Positions 1 through 8,221 of a stretch of 64,000 nt of DNA are shown one piece after another (the stretch's first letter is position 1; each line of letters starts with the position of its first letter). Made by a program: the position numbers and the translations under genes. Source of the stretch: Streptomyces sp. CB01881 (GTDB lineage Bacteria; Actinomycetota; Actinomycetes; Streptomycetales; Streptomycetaceae); assembly GCF_002953255.1 (NCBI RefSeq), contig NZ_CP026498.1, positions 1,783,291 to 1,847,290 on the forward strand. The letters run 5' to 3'. Below the pieces are notes generated by a model that did not search any database, was not told the DNA's origin, and was given only the letters and a program-made list of their open reading frames with translations.

Positions 1-2
1 GC

Positions 3-611
3 GCGCTCTTCCTCTGGGCGTCCTGGGTGGTGGCCGGTGGCGGGCAGCGGGTCTTCCACAGCGGCGACACCGGCTACTTCCCCGGCTTCGCCGAGATCGG
101 CCGCCGGCTCGGCCCGTTCGACGCCACCATGATGCAGGTCGGCGCGTACAGCGATTTCTGGCCCGAGGTCCACATGACCCCCGAGGAGGGTGTCCAGGCC
201 CACCTCGACCTCGGCGGCGAACTGCTGCTGCCGATCCACTGGTGCACCTTCAACCTGGCCCCGCACCCGTGGGAGGAGCCCGCCGAGCGGGTGGTCGCCG
301 CCGCCCAGGCGTTCGGCGCGCACCTGGCCGTGCCCCGGCCGGGCAAGTCGTTCGAGCCGGCCTCCCCGCCCGCGCTGCGGCTCTGGTGGCGGGCGGTCGC
401 GGCGCCGCCGCAGGACGACGCGAAGCTGGTCGTCCCCGACGGCCTCGCCGCGGGGGACCGCCCGGCAACGGGCGGCACCGCGGCTGTCGCCACGGCGACG
501 GCCGGCCCGGCGGACGGCGGAGCGACCGCGGGCGAGCCCCTGGCATCCGAGCCCGCCCCCCGGCCCAAGGCGGCCGCCAGGACGACGGGGTCGCCGTCCG
601 ACGCGGCCTGA
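3..611 (+). CDS. MBL-fold metal-dependent hydrolase, NAPE-PLD/UlaG-like (5' partial)
   Basis: C-terminal part of a metallo-beta-lactamase-fold hydrolase. The reading frame stays open to the left edge of the window, so the N-terminus with the HxHxDH metal motif is missing. The visible part holds a strand ending in HSGDTGYF (metal-bridging Asp), a MTPEEG motif and a PIHWCTF motif (metal-binding His), in the order seen in N-acylphosphatidylethanolamine phospholipase D and its bacterial relatives. Members hydrolyse phosphodiester or lactone substrates in the cytoplasm; the substrate here is unknown. The last 80 or so residues are a low-complexity Ala/Thr/Pro/Gly tail not needed for the fold. A strong hairpin terminator lies 9 bases after the stop. 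Family assignment is confident, the specific activity is not. Confidence 0.85.
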   Translation, partial: ALFLWASWVVAGGGQRVFHSGDTGYFPGFAEIGRRLGPFDATMMQVGAYSDFWPEVHMTPEEGVQAHLDLGGELLLPIHWCTFNLAPHPWEEPAERVVAAAQAFGAHLAVPRPGKSFEPASPPALRLWWRAVAAPPQDDAKLVVPDGLAAGDRPATGGTAAVATATAGPADGGATAGEPLASEPAPRPKAAARTTGSPSDAA

Positions 612-619
612 CCTGCCGG

Positions 620-655
620 GAGGGGCCCGGAGTTCGCGTGAACTCCGGGCCCCTC
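620..655 (+). terminator. Rho-independent-type hairpin after the MBL gene
   Basis: Perfect 16-bp stem (620-635 with 640-655) around a 4-base loop GCGT, directly downstream of the MBL gene stop. There is no T-tract, as is usual in streptomycetes. Confidence 0.85.
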
Positions 656-1041
656 TCCGCGCTCCCGGCCGGGCCGTCGCCGTCACTCCTCAGGCAGACC
701 GTCCCCGCTCCACGGCGGCGGATCGGCCGTCAGGCACCCTGCCGTCCGGCGGCAACTGCGCTCCGGGGCCCCGGAACCGACGGAGGTCTCCGAACCCGGG
801 CCCGGCCGGCGCGTGGGAGGCGGCCGGCACCGTGGTCACCGGGACCGCGACGTCGACCGGCCTCCCGGCCTCCCGGCCTTCGAACAGGCCGTCGAGGACA
901 GCCCGGCAGTCCCGGCCCGGAGGGCCACCACGGACGAGGTCGCGTCCGGCTGCCGGGTGCACGAGGTGTCCGGGTGCACGAGGTGCCCGGGGCGGGGCAC
1001 GGCGGCGGACGACCCGCGTGCCCCGGCCCGCCGCCTCCGGC
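656..1041. other. Non-coding stretch between terminator and convergent gene
   Basis: About 385 bases with no reading frame of convincing codon use. It contains a 17-bp direct duplication (955-971 and 972-988, GGGTGCACGAGGTG plus TCC or CCC). I see no promoter-like pair or RNA gene. Confidence 0.5.
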
Positions 1042-1398
1042 TCACCCGGGGCAGCGGGCCAGCTCGACCAGGTCGACCGTCGCCCGCGGGTCGTCGACCT
1101 CGATCACCAGCCGGCTGTACCGCTCGTCGGCCAGCTCGATCACCACCGCCTTGGCCGGGTTCTTGACGTCCCAGAAGACCCATTCGCCGCCCGAGCGGAA
1201 GGTCCCGGCCGTGATCAGCCCCGGGAAGTGCGTGCCGCCGACCCGGATCCCCTTCGGCTCGCGGAGGATCCCCGGGTCCAGCGTGGCGCCCCGGACGTTG
1301 GCGAGCGGAATCTCGATCCGGCTCTTGATCGCCCAGAGCCGGTCGAGACCTGCGATCTCGACCACGAGGGTGCCGTCGGTGACGCTGACGTTGGCCAT
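1042..1398 (-). CDS. Small PH-like domain hypothetical protein
   Basis: 118-residue protein starting MANVSVTDGTLVVEIAG. The pattern of short beta strands ending in a helix (TVDLVELARC), with the phrase RIEIPLANVRGATLDP, resembles bacterial PH-like proteins of unknown function. No signal peptide or membrane segment is seen. The ATG is preceded by a GAAGGGA ribosome-binding site. It stands alone, downstream of a TetR gene on the same strand but separated by a tandem-repeat array. Function unknown. Confidence 0.7.
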   Translation of the reverse strand: MANVSVTDGTLVVEIAGLDRLWAIKSRIEIPLANVRGATLDPGILREPKGIRVGGTHFPGLITAGTFRSGGEWVFWDVKNPAKAVVIELADERYSRLVIEVDDPRATVDLVELARCPG

Positions 1399-1463
1399 GG
1401 ATGCGTTCCCTTCGTTCTTTCGACTGCGAGGAGGGTGGGGAGGGGGCCCGGATGGTGGGGACC

Positions 1464-1630
1464 GGGGCCGTCGGACCCGGGGCCGTCGGACCCGGGCGGT
1501 GGGGCTCTGCGCGGTGGAGTTCTGCGCGGTGGAGTTCTGCGCGGTGGAGTTCTGCGCGGTGGGGCTCTGCGCGGTGGAGTTCTGCGCGGTGGAGTTCTGC
1601 GCGGTGGAGTTCTGCGCGGTGGAGTTCTGC
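1464..1630. repeat. 15-bp tandem repeat array
   Basis: Two 15-bp copies of GGGGCCGTCGGACCC (1464-1493) are followed, after 2 bases, by nine head-to-tail 15-bp units (1496-1630) of type GCGGTGGAGTTCTGC or its variant GCGGTGGGGCTCTGC, in the order A B B B A B B B B. The minus strand would read AELHR repeated in one frame, but no start codon opens that frame. The array lies between the stop of the TetR gene and the start of the PH-like gene, both on the minus strand. Confidence 0.95.
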
Positions 1631-1652
1631 GCGGCGGGCCCCGGGCCGGGGC

Positions 1653-2183
1653 TCAGGCCGTGGGGCCGACCCGTTCGGCGAGGGCCAGCACGGCGTCGGG
1701 CGTGGGCGCGTCGGCCCCGGCCCGGGCCCGCACGCGCAGCCCGAGCACGGCCGCGGCGAGCACGCCCGCCGCCCGGTCGTCGCCGAGCACCTGACCGATC
1801 GCCCGGTCGAGCGCGGCCACGCCCTCCGCCACGAGGGCGGCGACCTCCGGGTCGCTCCCGGCCCGCTCGACCGCCGCGGACAGCAGCAGCCCGGCGGCCG
1901 GTCCGCCGTCGAACCCTGCGGCGGCCCGGGTCAGCACGGCGGACAGGTCGGGTGCTTCGGACAGGGCGGCCGCGACGGGCAGCACCTCCAGGTCGAGGTG
2001 CCGGCGCAGGGCTGCCAGATAGAGGCCGCGCTTGCTCCCGAACACCTTGTAGAGGCTCCCCCGGTGCACCCCCAGCCCCGTGACCAGGTCGTCCACCGAG
2101 GTGCCTTCATAGCCCCGGGTGGCGAACAGCCCTGCTGCCGACTGAACGGCCTCGTCCTCGTCGAAGGCGCGTGGTCTTCCCAT
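1653..2183 (-). CDS. TetR/AcrR family transcriptional regulator
   Basis: 176-residue one-domain DNA-binding repressor. The N-terminal helix-turn-helix is clear (AAGLFATRGYEGTSVDDLV, then LGVHRGSLYKVFGSKRGLY), followed by an alpha-helical ligand domain. The reading frame could begin 12 codons earlier, but I chose the ATG at 2183. A promoter with -10 TACGGT (2191-2196) would start transcription almost on this ATG, giving a leaderless mRNA, and no ribosome-binding site supports the longer form. A 10-bp inverted repeat covers that promoter, so autorepression is likely. Its target genes are not obvious, because the neighbour on the other side is the convergent DUF6493 gene. Confidence 0.9.
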   Translation of the reverse strand: MGRPRAFDEDEAVQSAAGLFATRGYEGTSVDDLVTGLGVHRGSLYKVFGSKRGLYLAALRRHLDLEVLPVAAALSEAPDLSAVLTRAAAGFDGGPAAGLLLSAAVERAGSDPEVAALVAEGVAALDRAIGQVLGDDRAAGVLAAAVLGLRVRARAGADAPTPDAVLALAERVGPTA

Positions 2184-2190
2184 GCCGATG

Positions 2191-2237
2191 ACCGTAGGGG
2201 TTTGAGAACGGCCAGTCAAGAACGAGTGTTCTCAAAC
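2191..2237 (-). promoter_or_regulatory. Leaderless promoter and palindromic operator of the TetR gene
   Basis: On the minus strand there is a -35 TTGACT (2213-2218), a 16-base spacer and a -10 TACGGT (2191-2196), placing the start near 2184. The perfect inverted repeat GTTTGAGAAC / GTTCTCAAAC (2200-2209 and 2228-2237) brackets the -35 box and enters the spacer, the usual layout of a TetR self-operator. Confidence 0.7.
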
Positions 2238-2343
2238 ACCGGCGGGCAGGCCACCGGTGACGGTCCGGTCCGCCGGGCCCCGGGTCGACCGGCTGGACGG
2301 CCGCCGGCCCGGACCGGGCGTGACCGGCCCGGGCGGGCGCCCC

Positions 2344-5028
2344 TCAGCCGGCCAGCACCTCGCGCAACGACCGCGCCTCCTTCACCAGGCGGCCCGACCC
2401 CGCCCGGGCCGCCACCGCGCTCACCTCGGGTATCGGGCCGCGGGCCGCGCAGCGGCGCGCCGCGTCCGTCGCCACGGCGACGAGGTCGGCCGTGCCCCGG
2501 ACGGACTCGCCGGCCAGGAGCGCCGGCAACGCCGGGGCGAGGACGGACCAGACGGTGGCGTAGGCGCCGGTGCCGGCGGCGGTGGTGAGGGCCGCGAGGA
2601 GACGGTTCGGTTTGACGGTCCCGCAGGAGAGCAGCTCGCCGAGTTCGCGGCCGAGCAGGGCGCCGTCGAGGTCACCGCGGGCGGCGAGGACCAGCAGGGC
2701 GTCGACCGCGGCCGTGCGGTCCTCGGGGAAGCGCGCGCCCAGGCCGTAGGCGACGGCCAGGTGGAGCGCGAGGCCGGCCCGGCCGCCCGCCTCGGCGAGG
2801 ACGGGGAGCAGGGCGGCCGCGCCGCGCCGCTCGCGGTCCGCACTGTCGGCGAACCAGTCGAGCCAGCGGGCGGCCTGTTCCTCCCGGTGGTGCGGGAGCA
2901 TGGCGGCCCAGTGCCCGGTCGGCCGCCAGAGCCACTCGTTCTGCTTCCGGGCCCGGGCCACACTGGGCTCGGTGGCGTCGAGCAGGGCCCGGAACTCCGC
3001 GCCGAGCCGCTGCCCGGCCGGGCCCTCGGGGCCGGCACCGAGGCCGGGCTGGGCGACGGAGACCCGCGTGAGCTCCTCCCACCAGCGGTCCCAGAAGGGA
3101 CGGCCGCCGCCTCCGCCCCGGCCGGGCGCGAAGACCGCCCGCTCCGAGGGCAGTGCGGGCACTCCGCCGTCGCGCAGCCACCGCGCCACCCAGCGTCCGG
3201 CCGGCGAGGCCAGCCGCCCGGCGGCGGCGAGGACGGCCTCGTCGGTGGCCGGGGCGAGCCGCAACAGGGCCGCGTGGAGGTCGGCCTGACCGGGCGTCGA
3301 GCCCGCTGCCTCGTACACGGCCAGCCGCTCGACCAGGGCCGCGGCGGCCAGCGCACCCGTCGCATCGGTCGGGGTGGCGAGGAGCAGCGGCGGGCGGTCG
3401 GCGGTGACCCGCTCGGCGGCCTCGGCGAGGCGGGCGGCCAGCACGTTGCCGTACGGCGTGTTGTGCTCGCCGCGCAGCGGGTTCCGGTCCTTCTTGCGGA
3501 GGACGAAGCCGCGCTCGTGCGGGTGGACGTGACCGGCGACGGCGGCCGCGACGTACAGGACGTCGCCCGGCCCGCAGTCGTGCCAGCGGCCCACGCCGCT
3601 CCACCGGTGCACCCGCAGGACCGGCTCCAGCGCCTCGGCCAGCGCCGCCCGGTCGCGGTGGGCGTGCCGGACCAGGCCGTCCAGGGTGCGTTCGAAGACC
3701 GCGACGTCCGGCTGTGCGGCGGCCATCAGCGCGGACAGCTCCTCGGCGACCTCCGCCGCGGTGGCGATCGGCCCGCCCAGCGGTGTCGGCAGCGGGGCGG
3801 GCGGCAGCATGTCGCTCCACCCGGTATCCGGGTCGTCGCCGCCGACCGGCGCGCCCAGCAGCTCCCCGGCGCGCGCGTGGTGGGCCGGGTTGAGCCCCTC
3901 GGCGGCGGAGCGCAGCTCGGACAGCACCGCCTCGCCCGCCGCCCCGAGGTGACGCGCCACCACGTTGAGCGCCCGCTCCTGGACGGCGGTGTCGGGGTGG
4001 CCGAACGCCTCGGCCACCGCCAGCACCACCGGCCCGGCCTGCTCCGGCGAACGCTTCGCCGTCCTGTCCAGCCAGCCCAGCTGGGCGCGGACGAGCTTCT
4101 TCTCCGTCCGGAACAGCACCACCGACGAGGCCTCCACCAGCACCTCGGGCCCGACCAGCCCGGCGGCGTCCAGTTCGGCCAGCGTCCGCTGGGCGTGGCC
4201 GGCCGCCGCGGAGAGCCCGTCCAGCAGGGCGACCAGGCTGCGCGCCCGGGCGGCGTACTCCTCCGGGGTGGGCGCGAGGGCGGTCAGGACGGCGAGGAAG
4301 GCCCGCTGGTCCCCGGGCTTGCCGCCGCGCACCAGCCGGGCGAGGCACCGCTCGATCAGGTCGGCCCGGTCCAGCCCGCCGTCGGCCGCGAGCACGGCCA
4401 CCGCCTCCGGCCAGCAGTCACCGGGCCGGTCGGTGAACCTGAATTGGAGCTGCCAGCCGATGTCGGCGAGCTCGAACACCCGGGGCACCAGCACCGGCGT
4501 GAAGGCGTCCTCGCGCATGCGCTCCAGCAGCGTCCGGACGCGGCCGCGGGTGCCGTCCCCGTCCGCCAGCCGCCGCAGCCACTCGGCGGTGAACGCCTCC
4601 GTGTCGGGCACCGGGCAGCCCGTCCGGCGGACCACCTGCTCGATCAGCGGGTAGAGGTCCCAGCTCCAGCCCGATCCTCGGCGCGCCGCGAGCCGGGTGA
4701 CCACCTCGACCTGCCACTCGGCCGGCTGCGCCGAGACCACCTGGGCGAGCGCCGGGTGGCGGGCCCAGGAGCGGCCGGCGAAGTCCCGCCCGCCGATCCA
4801 GGTGGCGGCGCCGGCCGGCCCGGCGTGGCAGCCCGCGCCGGCGACCAGGAGTGCCCCGGACTGCGCCGACGCCTCCTTCGACCACTCCCCCCGGACCTGC
4901 TTGCGCAGCTCCTTGAGCGCGGGCAGGCAGGCCCGCCGCTCGGCCGGGCCGAGCGCCGCCACCAGGGCCGGCAGCTGCGGCGTCCGGCCCTCGCGGACCG
5001 CCGTCACCAGTTCCTCGACGCCGTTCAT
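2344..5028 (-). CDS. DUF6493 family protein
   Basis: Large 894-residue protein without signal peptide, rich in Leu/Ala helical repeats reminiscent of HEAT-type solenoids. It matches proteins annotated DUF6493 that stand next to SWIM zinc-finger genes in streptomycetes. A conserved-looking core includes WSWDLYPLIEQVVRRTGCP near the N-terminus, a central RWHDCGPGDVLYVAAA stretch and FWDRWWEEL near the C-terminus. The ATG at 5028 overlaps the stop of the upstream SWIM gene as ATGA, which fixes the start and implies coupled translation. A longer frame would begin inside the SWIM gene and is not needed. Function is unknown; the pairing suggests a shared complex. Confidence 0.75.
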   Translation of the reverse strand: MNGVEELVTAVREGRTPQLPALVAALGPAERRACLPALKELRKQVRGEWSKEASAQSGALLVAGAGCHAGPAGAATWIGGRDFAGRSWARHPALAQVVSAQPAEWQVEVVTRLAARRGSGWSWDLYPLIEQVVRRTGCPVPDTEAFTAEWLRRLADGDGTRGRVRTLLERMREDAFTPVLVPRVFELADIGWQLQFRFTDRPGDCWPEAVAVLAADGGLDRADLIERCLARLVRGGKPGDQRAFLAVLTALAPTPEEYAARARSLVALLDGLSAAAGHAQRTLAELDAAGLVGPEVLVEASSVVLFRTEKKLVRAQLGWLDRTAKRSPEQAGPVVLAVAEAFGHPDTAVQERALNVVARHLGAAGEAVLSELRSAAEGLNPAHHARAGELLGAPVGGDDPDTGWSDMLPPAPLPTPLGGPIATAAEVAEELSALMAAAQPDVAVFERTLDGLVRHAHRDRAALAEALEPVLRVHRWSGVGRWHDCGPGDVLYVAAAVAGHVHPHERGFVLRKKDRNPLRGEHNTPYGNVLAARLAEAAERVTADRPPLLLATPTDATGALAAAALVERLAVYEAAGSTPGQADLHAALLRLAPATDEAVLAAAGRLASPAGRWVARWLRDGGVPALPSERAVFAPGRGGGGGRPFWDRWWEELTRVSVAQPGLGAGPEGPAGQRLGAEFRALLDATEPSVARARKQNEWLWRPTGHWAAMLPHHREEQAARWLDWFADSADRERRGAAALLPVLAEAGGRAGLALHLAVAYGLGARFPEDRTAAVDALLVLAARGDLDGALLGRELGELLSCGTVKPNRLLAALTTAAGTGAYATVWSVLAPALPALLAGESVRGTADLVAVATDAARRCAARGPIPEVSAVAARAGSGRLVKEARSLREVLAG

Positions 5029-6419
5029 GCGCCCGCCTCCACCGTGTCCGACGCGTTCGTCGCGTTCTCCCGGACCATCCCGACCGCCAGCGCGTGCTTG
5101 CACGGTCCGCGCCCGCCCCGGTACTTGGCCCACCAGAGGCAGGTGCAGCTCACCGCCCCCGCCCGGTCCGTCCGGACCCGCTGGATGTGGTCGTCCACCG
5201 TCACCGTGGCGAGCTCACCGCCCGCCTCCAGCCGGACCGCGCCCGCCGCGACCAGCGCGTGGGCGGCCCGCAGCCGCGGGTTGCGCGCCTCGGCCCGGCC
5301 GGCCTCATAGGGCAGCTGCCGGTGGAAGTACGCGGCCTCGGCGGTGTCGTAGCCGATCTGCCCGGCGGTGCCGAGCCGGGTGAGCGCGGCCCGCACCCGG
5401 GCCGGGGTGAGCCCGGACTGCTCGGCGAGCTCGGCGATCTCGATCCGCGGCTCCCAGGCCAGCAGGACGGCGACCAGCTCGGCGTCCTGCTCGGCGGTGC
5501 CGGTGGCCAGCGCTCCGAGCACCCCGCCCTCGCCGGAGAAGCCGCGCGAGACGTCGGGCGACAGGGTGAGGGTGAGCCGCATGCCGGGCAGCACCACCTC
5601 CCAGGCCGAGGCGGCCGGGCCGTCGCCCGCCACCGGCCCGTAGACCCGCAGCGCCGACGCGTGCCGCAGCACCCGCTGCAGGGCGGCCAGCCGCTCCGGC
5701 CCGGGCAGGCAGACCGCCCCGGGAACCGGCCGGGTGGTCGGGCGCAGCGTCCGCCCGGCCGGGACGATCCACTGGACGGTGCGCGCGCCGCCCCGGCCGC
5801 CGCGCGGCAGCGAGCGCAGGAAGCGGACGGCCTCGGCGGCGGGCAGCTCGGCGCGCAGGTCGAACCCGGCCGCCGTCACCTGGGTCTCGGCGAAGCCGCG
5901 CAGCCAGCGTTCGGGCAACGGCACCTTCTTCTCGACGACCGGCCCGTCGAAGGTGGTGACCTCCAGGGCGTCCGGGCCGACGGCGAGGTGCAGCGGGTCA
6001 CCCGGGCCGATCCGGGTGAGCGCCTCGCGCAGCGGGTTGTTGACGTCGACGTTGGTGGTGCCGTGGCCGATCTCGTCCCCGTCGAGCCCGGCCCCGAGCA
6101 CGTCGAGCCGGGCGTAGACGCCGCAGCAGCCGGAGAAGGACTCGAACCGCAGCCGGTCGCCGTTGGCGGTCACCACGGGGTCGAGCGAGGCGCGCAGCCG
6201 GGGCTGGTAGTAGCGGGCGGCGGCGACGTCGGCGACCGCGAGCAGCGCGGCGGCGGCCGGCGCCGGGTCGGCCAGGAAGCCCGCGAAGAAGCGCGGGTTG
6301 GCGACCGCCCCGAGGGGCGTGACACCACCGGAGGTCTCCAGGGCGAGGCGCGGGCCGTCGGCACCGTCGAGGACGGCGGACGGGCGCAGATAGGCGTACG
6401 CGTATGCGGCTTGCGACAT
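5025..6419 (-). CDS. SWIM zinc finger family protein
   Basis: 464-residue protein with a C-terminal SWIM motif, CTC followed by PCKH (C-x-C-xn-C-x-H), in SCTCLWWAKYRGGRGPCKH. SWIM fingers bind DNA or proteins. The N-terminal two thirds have no domain I can name, although a winged-helix-like stretch (EIAELAEQSGLTPARVRAAL) precedes the finger. I chose the ATG at 6419 (MSQAAYAYAYLRP); a TAGCGT -10-like box at 6427-6432 would give a leaderless transcript. It is coupled by ATGA to the DUF6493 gene. In other bacteria SWIM proteins accompany MoxR ATPase and VWA genes; those partners are not seen here. Confidence 0.85.
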   Translation of the reverse strand: MSQAAYAYAYLRPSAVLDGADGPRLALETSGGVTPLGAVANPRFFAGFLADPAPAAAALLAVADVAAARYYQPRLRASLDPVVTANGDRLRFESFSGCCGVYARLDVLGAGLDGDEIGHGTTNVDVNNPLREALTRIGPGDPLHLAVGPDALEVTTFDGPVVEKKVPLPERWLRGFAETQVTAAGFDLRAELPAAEAVRFLRSLPRGGRGGARTVQWIVPAGRTLRPTTRPVPGAVCLPGPERLAALQRVLRHASALRVYGPVAGDGPAASAWEVVLPGMRLTLTLSPDVSRGFSGEGGVLGALATGTAEQDAELVAVLLAWEPRIEIAELAEQSGLTPARVRAALTRLGTAGQIGYDTAEAAYFHRQLPYEAGRAEARNPRLRAAHALVAAGAVRLEAGGELATVTVDDHIQRVRTDRAGAVSCTCLWWAKYRGGRGPCKHALAVGMVRENATNASDTVEAGA

Positions 6420-6555
6420 GCCGAGGACGCTAGGAGGCGGTACTGACAATCCGTCGGGAGAACCCCGTCACTGGAACAGGTTCTACACCGATGTTCGCCC
6501 GAAAGGGTTACCCAGGTCACACCATCGGACCGTTGGCTTCTGCCACTATGGGCCG

Positions 6556-7467
6556 GTGACCGACGTGACCGAACAGGAGAGACGGGCCAGCGACACCGCA
6601 GGCCCGTTCGCCGAGCTGCTGCGGATCGAGCGGCTGGACGAGAACACGTTCCGGGGCCGGTGCCATGCCGGCGCCCCGATGCGCGCCTTCGGCGGCCAGG
6701 TCGCCGCGCAGGCGCTGACAGCCGCCGGGCTCACCGTCGGGCCCGACCGCCCGGTGCACTCGTTGCACGGCTACTTCCTGCTCCCCGGCGACCCGACCCG
6801 CCCGATCCGCTACGAGGTCGACCGGGTCCGCCAGGGCATGTCGTACGTCACCCGCCGGGTGACGGCGGTCCAGGGCGGCGATGCGATCTTCACGCTCTCC
6901 GCCTCCTTCAAGCGGCCCGAGCCCGCGGCCGACCGCCACCGGGAGATGCCGCTGCTGCCCGGCCCCGAGGAACTGCCGGACGCGCTCTCGCTCTGGGACG
7001 AGGCGGCCCGCGCCGAGCTGACCCGCTCCAGCGGCTTCGGCTCCCTGGAGCTGCGGTTCGTCCCGCCGGACGCGCCCGGCGTGCCCGCCGCCGTGCCCGG
7101 CATGCCGCAGCAGTTCGTCTGGCTGCGCACCGACTCCCCGCTGCCCGACGACGACCCGCTGCTGCACGCCTGCGCGCTCACCTACCTCTCGGACCTCACG
7201 CTGGCCTCGACGGCGGGGCTGCACGTCCAGCCGAACTTCTTCCAGCGTGCCGAGGCGCCGAGGCTGATCATGGCCTCGCTGGACCACGCGATGTGGTTCC
7301 ACCGTCCGTTCCGGGCCGACGAGTGGCTGCTGTTCGCCCAGCGCAGCCCCTCCTCCTCGGACGGCCGGGGCCTGGCGCTCGGCGAGTTCTACGACCGGGA
7401 GGGCCGGCTGGTGGCCTCCGCCGTCCAGGAGGCGCTGCTCCGCGACCGCTCGGCCCGGAAGCGCTGA
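6556..7467 (+). CDS. tesB: Acyl-CoA thioesterase II (TesB-like)
   Basis: 303-residue double-hotdog thioesterase that hydrolyses acyl-CoA to free fatty acid and CoA in the cytoplasm. The first hotdog has AFGGQVAAQAL and SLHGYFLLPGDP. The second has LTYLSDLTLAS, whose Asp is the TesB catalytic residue, and ASLDHAMWFHRP, and the C-terminal VASAVQEALLR supplies the catalytic Gln. The usual length for the family is 280-300. The GTG at 6556 (VTDVTEQE) was chosen because the homologous region starts just after it. The gene diverges from the SWIM gene with about 136 bases between starts. Confidence 0.92.
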   Translation: MTDVTEQERRASDTAGPFAELLRIERLDENTFRGRCHAGAPMRAFGGQVAAQALTAAGLTVGPDRPVHSLHGYFLLPGDPTRPIRYEVDRVRQGMSYVTRRVTAVQGGDAIFTLSASFKRPEPAADRHREMPLLPGPEELPDALSLWDEAARAELTRSSGFGSLELRFVPPDAPGVPAAVPGMPQQFVWLRTDSPLPDDDPLLHACALTYLSDLTLASTAGLHVQPNFFQRAEAPRLIMASLDHAMWFHRPFRADEWLLFAQRSPSSSDGRGLALGEFYDREGRLVASAVQEALLRDRSARKR

Positions 7468-7561
7468 CCGGCGCCTCCACCGGGCCCGGAGCCCGGTGGA
7501 CGGCGGGCGAACGAGGGGCGACCGGTCGGCGTCATACTCCTGAGCGGCCCAGAGCCGTATC

Positions 7562-8221
7562 ATGGTGCGGGTGACCAAGGTTGACCTGTCACCACGGCCG
7601 GTGGAGACGATGTCTCCGCGTCAGCTCGAACGCCGCGAGTCCCTGATCGCGGCCGCACTCGCCCTGGTGAACGAGATCGGCGTCGAGCGGCTGCAGATGA
7701 AGCAGGTCTGCGAGCGGTCCGGAGTCGCCCTGGGGACGGCGTACCGCTACTTCTCCTCCAAGGACCATCTGTTGGCGGCGGCGATCGCCGAGTGGCACCG
7801 GCTGCTCCTGGCCGACCTGGTGGCGGAGCTGCGCGGCCCTCGGGCCGGGCCGGCCGCCACCGACCGGGTGGTGCGCTTCGTCCGCGGCGGCATGCGCGCC
7901 TACCAGCGCCAGCCCGAGCTGGCCCGGCTCCGGGTGGCCGTCGCCGCCTCCACCGACCCCTTCGCCAGCGAGGCGCTCCAGGGCATGGCCCGCGCCGACA
8001 GCACCGCGCTCCAGGCGGTGATGGGCGAGGTCCCGGCCGCCGCGAGCGACCTGGTGCGGCACATCGTCGGCCACGCCTGGCAGGGCGAGCTGACCGCCTG
8101 GGTGACCGGCCGCACCACGCTCGGCGACGCCCGGCGGCGGCTGGAGGACGTGGTGCGGCTGGTGCTGGCCCCGTACGAGACGCCGTACCCGGCCCCGTAC
8201 GAGGTCCAGCCCGCCGGCTGA
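7562..8221 (+). CDS. TetR family regulator, KstR-like architecture
   Basis: 219 residues with an N-terminal TetR helix-turn-helix (ESLIAAALALVNEIGVERLQ, then RSGVALGTAYRYFSSKDHL) and a helical effector domain with the WLxxxLAW-like phrase HAWQGELTAWVTGRT. The layout resembles mycobacterial KstR, the cholesterol and fatty acid repressor, but this is a loose likeness. Given the acyl-CoA thioesterase just upstream and the alpha/beta hydrolase downstream, a role in lipid metabolism is plausible but unproven. The C-terminal tail has an unusual run of Tyr-Pro repeats. Confidence 0.88.
   Translation: MVRVTKVDLSPRPVETMSPRQLERRESLIAAALALVNEIGVERLQMKQVCERSGVALGTAYRYFSSKDHLLAAAIAEWHRLLLADLVAELRGPRAGPAATDRVVRFVRGGMRAYQRQPELARLRVAVAASTDPFASEALQGMARADSTALQAVMGEVPAAASDLVRHIVGHAWQGELTAWVTGRTTLGDARRRLEDVVRLVLAPYETPYPAPYEVQPAG

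Noticed and set aside
1496-1630. Repeat array considered as a pentapeptide-repeat protein gene
   Set aside because: The AELHR frame has no start codon or ribosome-binding site and runs into other genes' frames at both sides; it is recorded as a repeat.
2257-5310. 1017-codon open frame on the plus strand
   Set aside because: Antisense to the DUF6493 and SWIM genes; composition is low-complexity Gly/Arg/Pro.
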